Shown here: piece after piece, positions 20,324-28,736 of the stretch
Layout: every line of letters begins with the position of its first letter
Position numbering within the stretch: the first letter of the stretch is position 1
From: an uncultured Methanobrevibacter sp.
Lineage (GTDB): Archaea; Methanobacteriota; Methanobacteria; Methanobacteriales; Methanobacteriaceae
Reading direction: 5' to 3'
DNA length: 62,490 bases
Assembly: GCF_902769175.1 (NCBI RefSeq)
Contig: NZ_CACXNW010000010.1
Coordinates: 1 to 62,490, forward strand
Notes under the pieces: generated by a model
Told to the model about the DNA's origin: nothing
Database searches by the model: none
The model's input: the letters and a program-made list of their open reading frames with translations, nothing else
Translations under genes and position numbers: made by a program

Positions 20324-20399
20324 AATTATCATTTTCCAAGGGATATCTTTTCAATAAATAATTTTCTCTTATACGAACTATTTTTTATCAGATAAAGAA

Positions 20400-20466
20400 A
20401 TGGAGTTAAACTCCATAAAATTATAATAAAATTTTTTACCATATAAGAAATGGAGTTAAACTCCAT
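20400..20466. repeat. Two copies of a perfect 17-bp palindrome (50-bp period)
   Basis: ATGGAGTT A AACTCCAT occurs at 20400-20416 and 20450-20466 inside a 50-bp duplicated unit, between tfrA (ending 20527) and the aldo/keto reductase start. It could be a doubled terminator of tfrA or a tandem operator for the reductase; the T-runs around it are weak. Confidence 0.7.
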
Positions 20467-20526
20467 AAAATTATAGTAAATATTTGGGCTAATTTATCAA
20501 AACGTTTGATAAAATTTTAGTAATTA

Positions 20527-22185
20527 TCAGCGTTTAGCAAATCTGATCTTATTTGGTCCCATGACAATGCTCTTTTTCCAAATTTCGTCATTGGTTTCAG
20601 GGAAATCTTCTCTGAAGTGTGCTCCTCTGCTTTCTCTTCTTAAGATAGCTGATTTCACGATTAAGATACAGATTTCAACCATATTGGTAACTTCAAGAGC
20701 AGTGAGCAATGATTCATTGAATTGGGTTCTTTCATCAACGTTAAGATCCTTTAATTCTTCTTTCATTTCAAGAAGTCTTTCTAATGCTGATTTAAGATTT
20801 TGCTCATTTCTCACAATTGACACTTTCTCCCACATCAATTGCTGGATTTCCTTCTTCATAGCTATTGGATCAATGGAACCTTCCTTCATCAATGACTCAA
20901 TTCTATCCTTTTCCTCATCAACAGCAGTGAAATTGTACTGCATTGTAGGCATGTCACATGCAAGAGCAGCTGCAAATCCTGCTCTTTTACCGAATACTTG
21001 AGTGTCTGCCAATGCGTTTCCACCGAGACGGTTTGCTCCATGGACTCCTCCACAGACTTCACCACAGGCAAAGAGGTTTTCAACAGTAGTTTGACCATCT
21101 TCATTGATTCTGACACCGCCCATATGGTGGTGTGCTATAGGTGCAACTTCCATTGGTTCGGTTTTAATGTCTACACCAATGTCTTCAAACTGAAGCACCA
21201 TTGTTTCAAGCTTTTCATCAATCAAGTCAGGGTCAAGGTGGCTTACATCAAGGTAAACTCCTCCATGCTCTGTTCCTCTTCCTTCCATGATTTCATTATA
21301 GATTGACCTTGCAACAACGTCACGGGTAGCAAGTTCCATACGGTCATCATAGCGACCCATGAATCTTTCCCCTTCGCTGTTTATGAGCCTTCCACCTTCA
21401 GCCCTTACAGCTTCAGTTACAAGAACTCCTTTTCTTGAGTCTGGATAGACCATACCTGTTGGGTGGAACTGTATCTCTTCCATATCAATCAGGTCTGCAC
21501 CGATATTCCATGCAAGTGCAAATCCATCCCCATTCTTTTGGGTTGTATTGGAGGTTACAGGGAAAAGCTGTCCGGATCCTCCAGTTGCAAGAACAACAAC
21601 CTTAGCTTGGAAATAAATGATGTCATTGTTTTTGAGGTCAAGTCCAACGGCACCAATGACCTTTGACAAGAGGTTGTTAGAGTCATCTTTGATAAGTGCT
21701 GTAATCATTACTTCATCAACGGTCTTTATGTCACGCTTGATGATTTCTTCCTTAAGGGCAGTCATTATTTCATGGCCTGTTCTGTCTCCTTGGAAACAGG
21801 TTCTTCTATAAGTTTGACCACCAAATGGTCTTTGATTCAATTCACCTGATTCCTGTCTGTCAAAGAGTGCTCCATACTCTTCCAAGTCGTGGAGCCTATC
21901 AGGTGATTCATTGATTAGAATATCTACTAATTTAGGGTCATTAAGGTAGCTACCACCTTTTAATGTGTCTTTAATATGCGCTTCTACACTATCTTCTGGA
22001 TCAACAAGTCCAAGTGCAGCATTATATCCACCTTCAGCCATTCCAGTACAACCAGATCTGAATGAAAGGCCTTTTGAAACGATTAATGCTTCTTTTCCTT
22101 GATTGGATACTTCTATTGCTGCTCTACAGCCTGCACCACCAGAACCTATAATCAATACATCAGTTGTGATAGTTTTAATCTCCAT
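20527..22185 (-). CDS. tfrA: Thiol:fumarate reductase (CoM/CoB), flavoprotein subunit A
   Basis: A 552-residue member of the succinate dehydrogenase/fumarate reductase flavoprotein family. It shows the FAD-binding IIGSGGAGCRAA near the N-terminus, the active-site FHPTG and HHHMGG motifs, and GANRLGGNALADTQVFG. In Methanobacteriales this flavoprotein works with TfrB to reduce fumarate with CoM-SH and CoB-SH, giving succinate and the heterodisulfide; it supplies the incomplete reductive citrate cycle. No tfrB lies next to it, as is usual in this group. GAAGGGAAATT precedes ATG 22185. A NadB-like role is less likely given length and motif pattern. Confidence 0.88.
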   Translation of the reverse strand: MEIKTITTDVLIIGSGGAGCRAAIEVSNQGKEALIVSKGLSFRSGCTGMAEGGYNAALGLVDPEDSVEAHIKDTLKGGSYLNDPKLVDILINESPDRLHDLEEYGALFDRQESGELNQRPFGGQTYRRTCFQGDRTGHEIMTALKEEIIKRDIKTVDEVMITALIKDDSNNLLSKVIGAVGLDLKNNDIIYFQAKVVVLATGGSGQLFPVTSNTTQKNGDGFALAWNIGADLIDMEEIQFHPTGMVYPDSRKGVLVTEAVRAEGGRLINSEGERFMGRYDDRMELATRDVVARSIYNEIMEGRGTEHGGVYLDVSHLDPDLIDEKLETMVLQFEDIGVDIKTEPMEVAPIAHHHMGGVRINEDGQTTVENLFACGEVCGGVHGANRLGGNALADTQVFGKRAGFAAALACDMPTMQYNFTAVDEEKDRIESLMKEGSIDPIAMKKEIQQLMWEKVSIVRNEQNLKSALERLLEMKEELKDLNVDERTQFNESLLTALEVTNMVEICILIVKSAILRRESRGAHFREDFPETNDEIWKKSIVMGPNKIRFAKR

Positions 22186-22196
22186 AATTTCCCTTC

Positions 22197-22366
22197 TTTA
22201 GTTTTTTTTTAATCTATAGCTAATTTTTTTCGTAATTGTAAGAATATTTTGTCAGGCTTTGAACCGTAGACTCAAAAGCTTGTCTGTAATTTCTTTCTTT
22301 AGTTTTTTTTTTTTTAATCTATAGCTAATTTTTTTATAATTGTAAGAATATTTTGGTCAAGGTTTT
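22197..22366 (-). repeat. About 105-bp tandem duplication downstream of ribB
   Basis: Read on the minus strand, the block AAAATATTCTTACAATT, then AAAAAAATTAGCTATAGATT, an A-run and CTAAAGAA occurs twice between ribB and tfrA. Each copy is preceded by a hairpin element: a clean one at 22352-22386 and a degenerate one at about 22251-22290. The second copy supplies the tfrA ribosome site. Confidence 0.8.
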
Positions 22367-22386
22367 ATAGGCGAAGCCTATAAAAG
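22352..22386 (-). terminator. Gene-end hairpin element, copy 4 (variant stem), overlapping ribB stop
   Basis: On the minus strand: TTTTATAGGC, reading as GCCTATAAAA on the other arm, forms a perfect 10-bp stem around a TTC loop, followed by AAAACCTTGACCAAAATATT. The loop and 3' tail match the copies at 1570, 55799 and 60407, but the stem is different and still paired. The ribB stop codon lies in the stem. Confidence 0.8.
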
Positions 22387-23019
22387 ATTGTCTTCACGAT
22401 ATTTTATAATATCTTCAATTGTTACAACAGGCATGTCATGCTCTTTTGAGAATTCAATTACATCAGGCATTCTTGCCATTGTTCCATTTGGCAATGTGAT
22501 TTCACATAATACTCCAGCAGGATTAAGGCCAGCAAGTCTCATTAAGTCGATGGTTGCTTCAGTATGTCCATCTCTTTCAAGTACTCCTCCTTCTTTAGCT
22601 CTAAGAGGGAATACATGACCTGGGTGATTTAAATCACTTGGTTTTGCATCTGGATTTGATGCTGCCTTAACTGTTTTTACTCTGTCTGCTGCAGATACGC
22701 CAGTGGTTACACCTTCTGCTGCTTCAATTGTTATTGTAAATCCAGTACCATAAGTACTTGTATTGTTTTCCACCATTAAAGGAAGTTCCAATTCATCCGC
22801 CTTGTCAGGAGTTAAGCATAAGCATACGATTCCACTTCCTTCACGAATAAGAAGTGCCATTTGCTCTTCGGTCAAGTATTCTGATGAAAAGATCATGTCT
22901 CCTTCATTTTCTCTGTCTTCATCATCAGTTACAATGACTCCATTTCCTGATCTTATTGCATCTAATGCTATTTCTACTCTTTCTTGAGGACTTCCTTTTA
23001 AACTTTCTTCATGATTCAT
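22378..23019 (-). CDS. ribB: 3,4-dihydroxy-2-butanone 4-phosphate synthase
   Basis: A 213-residue enzyme that turns ribulose 5-phosphate into dihydroxybutanone phosphate plus formate, the four-carbon precursor of lumazine. The signature [13 protein letters not shown] near residue 32 holds acidic metal ligands, and [13 protein letters not shown] near 148 completes the site. AAGGAG precedes ATG 23019. The mRNA leader contains an FMN riboswitch (23181-23335), so expression should fall when FMN is plentiful. Its product feeds lumazine synthase, whose gene is at 34227-34658 without such a leader. It is a stand-alone RibB, not fused to a cyclohydrolase. Confidence 0.96.
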   Translation of the reverse strand: MNHEESLKGSPQERVEIALDAIRSGNGVIVTDDEDRENEGDMIFSSEYLTEEQMALLIREGSGIVCLCLTPDKADELELPLMVENNTSTYGTGFTITIEAAEGVTTGVSAADRVKTVKAASNPDAKPSDLNHPGHVFPLRAKEGGVLERDGHTEATIDLMRLAGLNPAGVLCEITLPNGTMARMPDVIEFSKEHDMPVVTIEDIIKYREDNLL

Positions 23020-23075
23020 AGTAAAGCTCCTTAGTTGTTTATTAAAAGTTTTCTAATTCTAATTACTAGAATCAG

Positions 23076-23112
23076 GGCAAAAAAAGGATATTTATCTTTA
23101 GTAAATAAATCT
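23076..23112 (-). promoter_or_regulatory. Possible expression platform: AU hairpin and T7 run
   Basis: On the minus strand, TATTTA and TAAATA flank CTAAAGA, and the hairpin is followed by CCTTTTTTTGCCC, about 70 nt after the riboswitch and about 60 nt before the ribB start. This has the form of a conditional terminator. Direct ribosome-site masking is not evident. Confidence 0.45.
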
Positions 23113-23180
23113 TGCATAAAGTTATCTAAGATATAATAATCGATAGATTAATTCTTTGATTTATTTACTTTAAATTTATA

Positions 23181-23335
23181 TTCTCTTCCATCCGGACTGT
23201 CACCGTCGGTTTTGGACTTTCACCAAATCAACACAATTGTGCTCGTGGACTTATCATTTTCAAAATAAATTTTCTCATTTAATGAATCACCACCGGTGGA
23301 GAATTTCACTCCGCCCTGAGAATTGTATATTTAAA
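23181..23335 (-). promoter_or_regulatory. FMN riboswitch (RFN element) in the ribB leader
   Basis: On the minus strand all conserved blocks of the RFN element appear in order: AGGGCGGAGTGAAATTC followed by TCCACCGGTGGTGAT, then GTCCACGAGC, then TTTGGTGAAAGTCCAAA, ACCGACGGTGACAGTCC and GGATGGAAGAGAA. P1 can pair as TTCTC with GAGAA. The only non-conserved part is the long AT-rich arm in the middle. This aptamer binds FMN and normally turns off riboflavin genes. It is common in Bacteria but rare in Archaea, where the protein RbkR is the better known regulator. Confidence 0.95.
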
Positions 23336-23358
23336 TATATAGTAAGTAATTAAAATAC

Positions 23359-23373
23359 TTTTTTATATAAAAA
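23359..23373 (-). promoter_or_regulatory. TATA box of the riboswitch-ribB transcript
   Basis: On the minus strand TTTTTTATATAAAAA lies about 25-30 nt before the riboswitch 5' end, so the transcript should start near 23340, just ahead of the aptamer. Confidence 0.6.
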
Positions 23374-23554
23374 AATAATATTATTTGTTATTTTTAGAAA
23401 TAATGTTAATTTTATAATAAATTTTTATAATTATTTTATAAATTAGGATTTTATTGATAAATTTTTATAATTTTTTTACAAATTGGGATTTTATTAATAA
23501 ATTTTGCAATTTTTTTTACAAAATTACAATTTTATTAATAAAAAATTCCCTTTC

Positions 23555-23827
23555 TTATAATATTCCAAATGCTTCAAGCATGGATTGAATACCTAAAATA
23601 ATAATAGCCACTCCACCGAATATTTCAATGTAGTCAGCATATTTGATAGCTACTTTTGTTCCATAGGTACCAAGCAATAGCCATGCGATTACTGCAAGTA
23701 TACTTAATCCGCCTAAAATATATGGGTCTACATGTGCTACAGCACCTTGGGATGCTAAAATCAGGTTTTCTATGTTTCCGAATATTAACAATCCTGTAAA
23801 TGGAGCAAAGGCTTTTAAATCTACCAT
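23555..23827 (-). CDS. Small three-helix membrane protein B (pair with 23829-24116)
   Basis: About 90 residues with three predicted membrane helices and the shared core LIFGNIENLILASQG, LGGLSI and GTYGTKVAIKYADYIEIFGG. ATG 23827 follows the upstream stop TAA by one base, and GGGAGGTG is its ribosome site (the longer GTG start lies inside it). The pair looks like two half-size units of a six-helix transporter (LysE/MntP-like layout), but I do not recognise the family with certainty. Confidence 0.7.
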   Translation of the reverse strand: MVDLKAFAPFTGLLIFGNIENLILASQGAVAHVDPYILGGLSILAVIAWLLLGTYGTKVAIKYADYIEIFGGVAIIILGIQSMLEAFGIL

Positions 23828-23828
23828 C

Positions 23829-24116
23829 TTATGCACCTCCCTTTTGGGCTCTGATATTTTTCACAGCATCGTAAACTGCCTTAATACCTAATACAAATAT
23901 TGCAAATCCCCCAATGAATGTAATTATATTTGCATATTGCATTGCGAAATCGGTAGCTACAGTACCAATGATTAGCCATACGATTACAACAAGTATACTT
24001 AATCCACCTAATATTTTTGGATCAACACCTTCTACAACACCTTGTGATGCAAGTATAAGGTTTTCTATATTACCGAATATTATTAAGCCTATAAAAGGCA
24101 CATATTGTTCCAACAT
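23829..24116 (-). CDS. Small three-helix membrane protein A (pair with 23555-23827)
   Basis: 95 residues, three predicted membrane helices, paralogous to the next gene: LIIFGNIENLILASQG, LGGLSILVVIVW and the helix FIGGFAIFVLGIK. It ends in a basic tail (KNIRAQKGGA) not present in its partner. GGTGGAAAA precedes ATG 24116. Translational coupling with the partner suggests equal amounts and a heterodimer, as in paired small transporters. Function unknown. Confidence 0.72.
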   Translation of the reverse strand: MLEQYVPFIGLIIFGNIENLILASQGVVEGVDPKILGGLSILVVIVWLIIGTVATDFAMQYANIITFIGGFAIFVLGIKAVYDAVKNIRAQKGGA

Positions 24117-24305
24117 TTTTCCACCTATATTATTATATGTTCATAATTGTATATTACTATTTCTATTTAAGTAATCATTTATTTATATAAAAAAACATAT
24201 AACTTATATTATTTATGATTTAATAATTATTATTAATCTACATATAATATTGTATGCTTTTTTAAAAAAGACAATGATATTATTTAAGATTTTGGTTTTG
24301 ATATT

Positions 24306-25931
24306 ATGGCATCAAGAGATGAAAGAAAGGAAAGCCGTCAAAGGATAAAGGAAATCTATAGTGTTGCTAAAAAGTATAATGTCTCAGAGTTAATTTCTGA
24401 ATCAAGAAAACCTAAAGACCCAGCTCAAGGGGAATATGATGAGGAATTGGATGCTTCTGGAGTCAGAATGGCTTTAGAGGAATTAGGTCCTGCTTACGTC
24501 AAATTAGGTCAGCTATTATGTACAAGGCCAGACCTTGTAGGTAATGAAGTTGCTGATGAACTTACAAAGCTTAGGGACAACACTCCTGTCACCCCATTTG
24601 AGGAAATCAAGGAAGTAATTGAAACTGAGCTTGACCAGCCATTAGATGAGGTTTACTCAGACTTTGATGAAGATCCACTTGGTTCAGCATCAATCGGTCA
24701 GGTTTATAAGGCTACCTTAAAGGATAGTGGTGAAAAGGTAGCTGTAAAGGTTCAAAAGCCAGGTTCATATGAACTTGTTGCATCTGATTTAAAGATTATG
24801 CTTTCCTTAGCTGAAAAGGCAGATAAGTACATTACAAAAACAAGAACCTTCAATTTGCCTGCAATCATAAAGGAATTTGAAAGATCCATTTTCAAGGAAC
24901 TTGATTATATGGAAGAGGTCATGAACATTCAAAGGATCACCAAAAACTTTGAAGGTCATGATTATGTAAAATATCCTAAGGTATATCCAAAATTATGTAC
25001 CTCTAGACTTATCAATATGGAGCTTGTTGAAGGATATGATGTTACTGAATTGTATGACAAGGAAGTGGAAGGTATATCAGGCAAAAAGATTGCAAATGAT
25101 ATAGTTGAATCCTATTTCAAGCAATTGATGCTTGATGGATTTTTCCATGCAGACCCTCACCCAGGTAACATGAAAATAGATAAGGAAGATAAAAAGCTCT
25201 GTTATCTTGATTTAGGTATGATGGGAATATTAGATGAAAATTTCCGTAGCGATTTGGCACAATTGATTTTGCTGCTTTTAGGTGGAAATGCAAACAGTCT
25301 TGTCAAGCAATTGCTTTATATGAAAATCATCACTCCTGAGCAAGACAGTGAAGAGTTGAGAATGGATATCAATGACTTGGTAAATCGTTATATCGGTGCT
25401 GACTTGGATCAAATGGATGGTGTTTTGGAAAAATTAATCAACACCATGATCAAGCATGGAGTCACAATTCCAAGAGAATTCGTTATGATTGGAAGAGGTG
25501 TAGCACTTGTTGAAGATATAGGATATAATTTAGACAAGGACTTCAATATTGGAGAGGCGCTTCAAATATTCTCTAAAAGATTAGTTGTTGATAAGTTTAA
25601 TCCAGTTAAGGTAGCAAGAGGAAGCTATGATTATCTATTGGATGTTGAACACTTAATGAAGGATTTGCCTGATAGGATTAACTCCACTCTTACAAAAGTG
25701 GAAAAAGGCGAAATTAAAGTTAATTTAGACCTTGATGGATTGACTGAACTTAAAAATCAGCTTTCAGCATCATTAGTCGTATCTGCACTTATCATAGGTT
25801 CATCCTTAGCAATCTTATCAAACAGCGGACCAAAAATGTGGGGAACTCCTGCAATAGGTCTATTTGGATTCCTATTAAGTGCAATTCTTGGATTTTATAT
25901 AGTTTTCAAATATGTCATATTTGATAAATAA
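24306..25931 (+). CDS. UbiB/ABC1-family atypical kinase-like protein
   Basis: 541 residues. The family motifs are all present: KLGQ in the N-terminal KxGQ extension (about residue 60), the Ala-rich loop PLGSASIGQVYKA, the Lys of VAVKVQKPG, HADPHPGN as catalytic loop and DLGMMG as DFG equivalent. Two C-terminal helices (about 475-540) anchor it in the membrane. In bacteria and eukaryotes such proteins support ubiquinone or lipid metabolism by ATPase activity. Methanogens of this group lack quinones, so the substrate here is open; isoprenoid lipid handling is a guess. Often annotated as ABC1 kinase or AarF. Confidence 0.92.
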   Translation: MASRDERKESRQRIKEIYSVAKKYNVSELISESRKPKDPAQGEYDEELDASGVRMALEELGPAYVKLGQLLCTRPDLVGNEVADELTKLRDNTPVTPFEEIKEVIETELDQPLDEVYSDFDEDPLGSASIGQVYKATLKDSGEKVAVKVQKPGSYELVASDLKIMLSLAEKADKYITKTRTFNLPAIIKEFERSIFKELDYMEEVMNIQRITKNFEGHDYVKYPKVYPKLCTSRLINMELVEGYDVTELYDKEVEGISGKKIANDIVESYFKQLMLDGFFHADPHPGNMKIDKEDKKLCYLDLGMMGILDENFRSDLAQLILLLLGGNANSLVKQLLYMKIITPEQDSEELRMDINDLVNRYIGADLDQMDGVLEKLINTMIKHGVTIPREFVMIGRGVALVEDIGYNLDKDFNIGEALQIFSKRLVVDKFNPVKVARGSYDYLLDVEHLMKDLPDRINSTLTKVEKGEIKVNLDLDGLTELKNQLSASLVVSALIIGSSLAILSNSGPKMWGTPAIGLFGFLLSAILGFYIVFKYVIFDK

Positions 25932-25975
25932 GTTAATATTCATTAATTAATAATTTTCTATAAAGGAGGTTTAAT

Positions 25976-26320
25976 ATGGGCATTAGAAGTGCAGCAAAAA
26001 AAGTAGGAAAAGCAATAGTTTTCATGAAACTTTTTGAAGACTTAAAGGCTAACAGAGGTTTAATCGAAGAGGACATTGCTAAATTAAAAGAAATTATTGA
26101 AGAATGGAAAGCAGAAGCTCCAAATGATTTAAATCTTGTTTTAGCTTCTATATTGGTAAAAGCCGAAGAAGGTACTGTTGAAGATCCTAAAGAAGAATTC
26201 GAAAAGGCTAAAGCTGAATATCATGCTGAAGATGAAGACATTCTTCCATGGTTTGAAAATCAAATAGAAGTTATTGAAGCTGAAAAAGAAGCGGAAGCAG
26301 AAGCTGAAGCTGAAGAATAG
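25976..26320 (+). CDS. Small helical Glu/Ala-rich protein downstream of UbiB-like gene
   Basis: 114 residues with a strong ribosome site (AAAGGAGG). It begins with a basic segment (MGIRSAAKKVGKAIV), then long amphipathic helices (EDIAKLKEIIEEWKAE) and an acidic Glu/Ala tail. It follows the UbiB-like gene by 44 bp on the same strand and is likely co-transcribed. I do not recognise a family. A phasin-like or coiled-coil partner would fit the shape only loosely. Confidence 0.75.
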   Translation: MGIRSAAKKVGKAIVFMKLFEDLKANRGLIEEDIAKLKEIIEEWKAEAPNDLNLVLASILVKAEEGTVEDPKEEFEKAKAEYHAEDEDILPWFENQIEVIEAEKEAEAEAEAEE

Positions 26321-26452
26321 TTTATTAATTTAGATTAATTTTTAAACTATTTCTTTTTATTTTTTATCTATTTTTAAATATTTTTTATTTTTCACTTATT
26401 TTAATCTATTTTACTTATTAAACATTATTTGTCTTTATTTTTTCATTTAAGG

Positions 26453-26488
26453 TGTAAGTAAGTACTTACATTCCATTATATTTATATA
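26453..26488 (+). promoter_or_regulatory. Palindrome next to TATA box of adhesin-like gene
   Basis: TGTAAG (26453-26458) and CTTACA (26465-26470) are symmetrical, with the perfect 12-bp palindrome GTAAGTACTTAC at 26458-26469. A TATA element, TATATTTATATA, follows at about 26478. It is a likely operator for the gene at 26543. Confidence 0.5.
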
Positions 26489-26542
26489 TTTTCTTTTTTA
26501 TATTAAATATGGGATGTTAAAAGATTTTAGAGGAAAATTTAA

Positions 26543-27244
26543 ATGAGAAAAACTTATTTTATTTTATTATGTTTATTTGTTTCTATTGTAGCTGTTAGCT
26601 GTGTTTCAGCAGCTGACATGAATGATAGTGGTGTAACTTATTTGTCTGATTCAGATGGGTATTTAGATGTTGAAGATGCTGTTTCTATGTCCAGTTCTGA
26701 CAATGTTGATATCAAAAGATCTGTGGTGGAGATTCCAAGAGCTTATGAATCTAAAATATTAGAGGGTTGTGATGAATCAAATGATGAAATCGATTCCTTT
26801 TCTGTTGAGACTGGTGTTACCCTTAAAAATGATTCTTCTTCTGTTGAGAGTAATGATGCTGTAAGAAAAGCTCCTCCTTCTTCTGATGGAATCGGTATTG
26901 AATTGAAGAATGGAACCTTTTCTGTTGATGTTGGTGTTTTACCAAAGGATGGTACTTTTAAGTACCTTCAATCTTTAGTGGATATTGCTAAGGATGGTTC
27001 AACTTTATATTTGTATTCCGATTATTATGGTGGGAAAAATTCTAAGGTTACTGTGAACAAGAATTTAACCATTGACGGTCAGGGCCATACCTTAGACTGT
27101 AAAAATGTTGATAAGTGTTTTGCATTCTATTCCACAAAAGGCAATATTGTATTGAAGAATCTTCATATTATAAACGGCCATAACAATGACCTTAGAAGGG
27201 TGGTGCAATCTTTATTGGCGGATCTGCTTCATACACTCTCATAA
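26543..27244 (+). pseudogene. Adhesin-like beta-helix protein, N-terminal part (frameshifted)
   Basis: Signal peptide (MRKTYFILLCLFVSIVAVSC, then VSAAD), a Ser/Asp linker and the first beta-helix strands (LTIDGQGHTLDCKN). After INGHNNDLRR the frame leaves the beta-helix pattern and stops at 27244. Adding one G in the G-run at 27198-27200 would continue as GGAIFIGGSASYTLINC, matching the rest of the protein. AGAGGAAAATTT precedes the start. The two parts together would be about 526 residues. Confidence 0.85.
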
Positions 27245-28122
27245 ACTGTAACTTAACTGACAATTGGGCTGAGGATTATGGTGGGGCAATTTATAATGAT
27301 CCATCTAAACCTTTAGTTATAATCAATTGTTTTTTTGGATATAATAATGTTAGTGATGATAGTGGTGGTGCCATTTATTCAAAAGGTAAATTGTATGTTG
27401 AAAACAGCACATTTGATTACAATATTGCTAATGTTGATGGTGGAGGGATATTCTGTGAAAATGATGTGAATGTGACCCGTTGTATGTTCAAGTTCAATAG
27501 GGCAGATTTTGCATTTACGCCCCAATCTTATGGTGGTGCTATACGTTCTAAAGAAACTGTATGGATTTATAATTCAACCTTTGATTTAAATAGGGCTGAG
27601 GATTATGGTGGAGCAGTATATGCTAAGAATATTTATGTAATCCAATCCTTTGATCTGATTCAAAATCTAACTACTGTTTCTCATTTCTATAACAATTTTG
27701 CAAGGGATAATGATGGCGGTGCTTTGTACGCTGAAAATTACACTAGACTGTCTTATGCAGAATTTGAAAATAATACTGCCTATGAAGATGGAGGTGCAAT
27801 ATGCTGTAAGAATATAATGTTAGACAATTGTTGCTTTAAAAATAATACTGCATCTGGAGCAATAATTTCAAATTGTGAAGGTGGAGCAATATTTGCAAAA
27901 GATGATGTTGTCCTATTGGCCAATAATACATTTAGTCATAATGTTGCAAGGCATGGGGGAGCAATTTCTGCTGATACTACTCATTTCCATGAGCCTTCAA
28001 ATGATTTTTATTTTAATTATATTACTAAAGACACTAAATCTAATAGTGGTACTTGCGATTATAAAGGTATTCACTTTAAAATCGATAAGGATATTGATGG
28101 CAAATATGATTTTAAGTTTTAA
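27199..28122 (+). pseudogene. Adhesin-like beta-helix protein, C-terminal part (frameshifted)
   Basis: The frame continues the protein begun at 26543 with repeated GGAIY/GGALY strands (NWAEDYGGAIYN, DSGGAIYSKG, DNDGGALYAE, EGGAIFAK), a right-handed parallel beta-helix. Unlike the adhesin-like genes at 1-13087 it ends soon after the helix (KDIDGKYDFKF) and has no C-terminal Ig-like module or anchor, so the restored product would be freely secreted or held through other proteins. Confidence 0.85.
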
Positions 28123-28135
28123 ATTTTTATTATAG

Positions 28136-28157
28136 GGGTTTGTTTAAACCCTTTTAA
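28136..28157 (+). terminator. Terminator of the broken adhesin-like gene
   Basis: GGGTTT (28136-28141), loop GTTT, AAACCC (28146-28151), then TTTT and further T-rich sequence, 14 bases after the stop. Confidence 0.8.
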
Positions 28158-28574
28158 AATTTTATTTTTAATCTTTTTAACAGTTATTTTTAAAAATTTT
28201 TATACAAATTTATAGGATTTCAACAAAGCCTTTTAATTTTTCATTATTTTTCTAAAGGGAATCTATTGTTTTTGTTCTAATTTTTCATTATTTTTCTAAA
28301 GGGAATCTAGTTTTTTTCTAATTTATTATAATTTTTCTAAACAGTTCACATATTTTCAAAAAAAATCTATTTTAAAAAGTATTCTATGGAGGTTAACTAT
28401 TTATTAAAAATAATAAAATTTTTTAAATCGTAAATAAATAGTAAACTATGTTTAAAATTAGAAAATACTAATCATATGCTCTTTAAATAATTATTTGCTC
28501 GCTTAAAACAAAAAAATATATACTGCAATAATTGGTTAGAAAATCATAAAAAAGTCGTGGGAGGTGGTGGGTCT
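28158..28574. repeat. AT-rich gap with 43-bp duplication and inverted repeat
   Basis: TTTTTCATTATTTTTCTAAA then GGGAATCTA occurs at about 28237 and 28280. ACTATTTATT (about 28397) and AATAAATAGT (about 28434) form a 10-bp inverted repeat. A TATA-like AAATATATACT is at about 28514, in place to drive the tiny gene at 28575. Confidence 0.6.
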
Positions 28575-28655
28575 ATGGACATGTCTGATATTATCACTAT
28601 GTTCCTAAATTTTATCAATACGATCTATGTTGTTTTGATGTATTATAGGAAGTAG
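28575..28655 (+). CDS. Tiny hydrophobic peptide (26 residues)
   Basis: ATG 28575 to TAG 28655, with a near-perfect archaeal ribosome site GGGAGGTGGT (28558-28567). The peptide starts MDMSDIITMF, has one hydrophobic helix and ends MYYRK. A 10-bp GC-rich hairpin follows the stop by two bases. Size, single helix and basic C-terminus resemble bacterial type I toxin or holin-like peptides, but this is a shape resemblance only. The next small gene (28737) starts in a similar way (MDLMHIISE). Confidence 0.55.
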   Translation: MDMSDIITMFLNFINTIYVVLMYYRK

Positions 28656-28657
28656 GT

Positions 28658-28683
28658 GAGGGAGGGAATTTCCCTTCCTCTTT
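28658..28683 (+). terminator. GC-rich hairpin after tiny peptide gene
   Basis: GAGGGAGGGA (28658-28667), loop ATT, TCCCTTCCTC (28671-28680): ten pairs with one G-T, followed by TTT. It is striking in this AT-rich gap and is either a terminator or part of a structured mRNA. Confidence 0.65.
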
Positions 28684-28736
28684 AGGTAATATTAGTATGT
28701 CATTATTTTATATAAATAATTATTGGAGGGGCAAAA

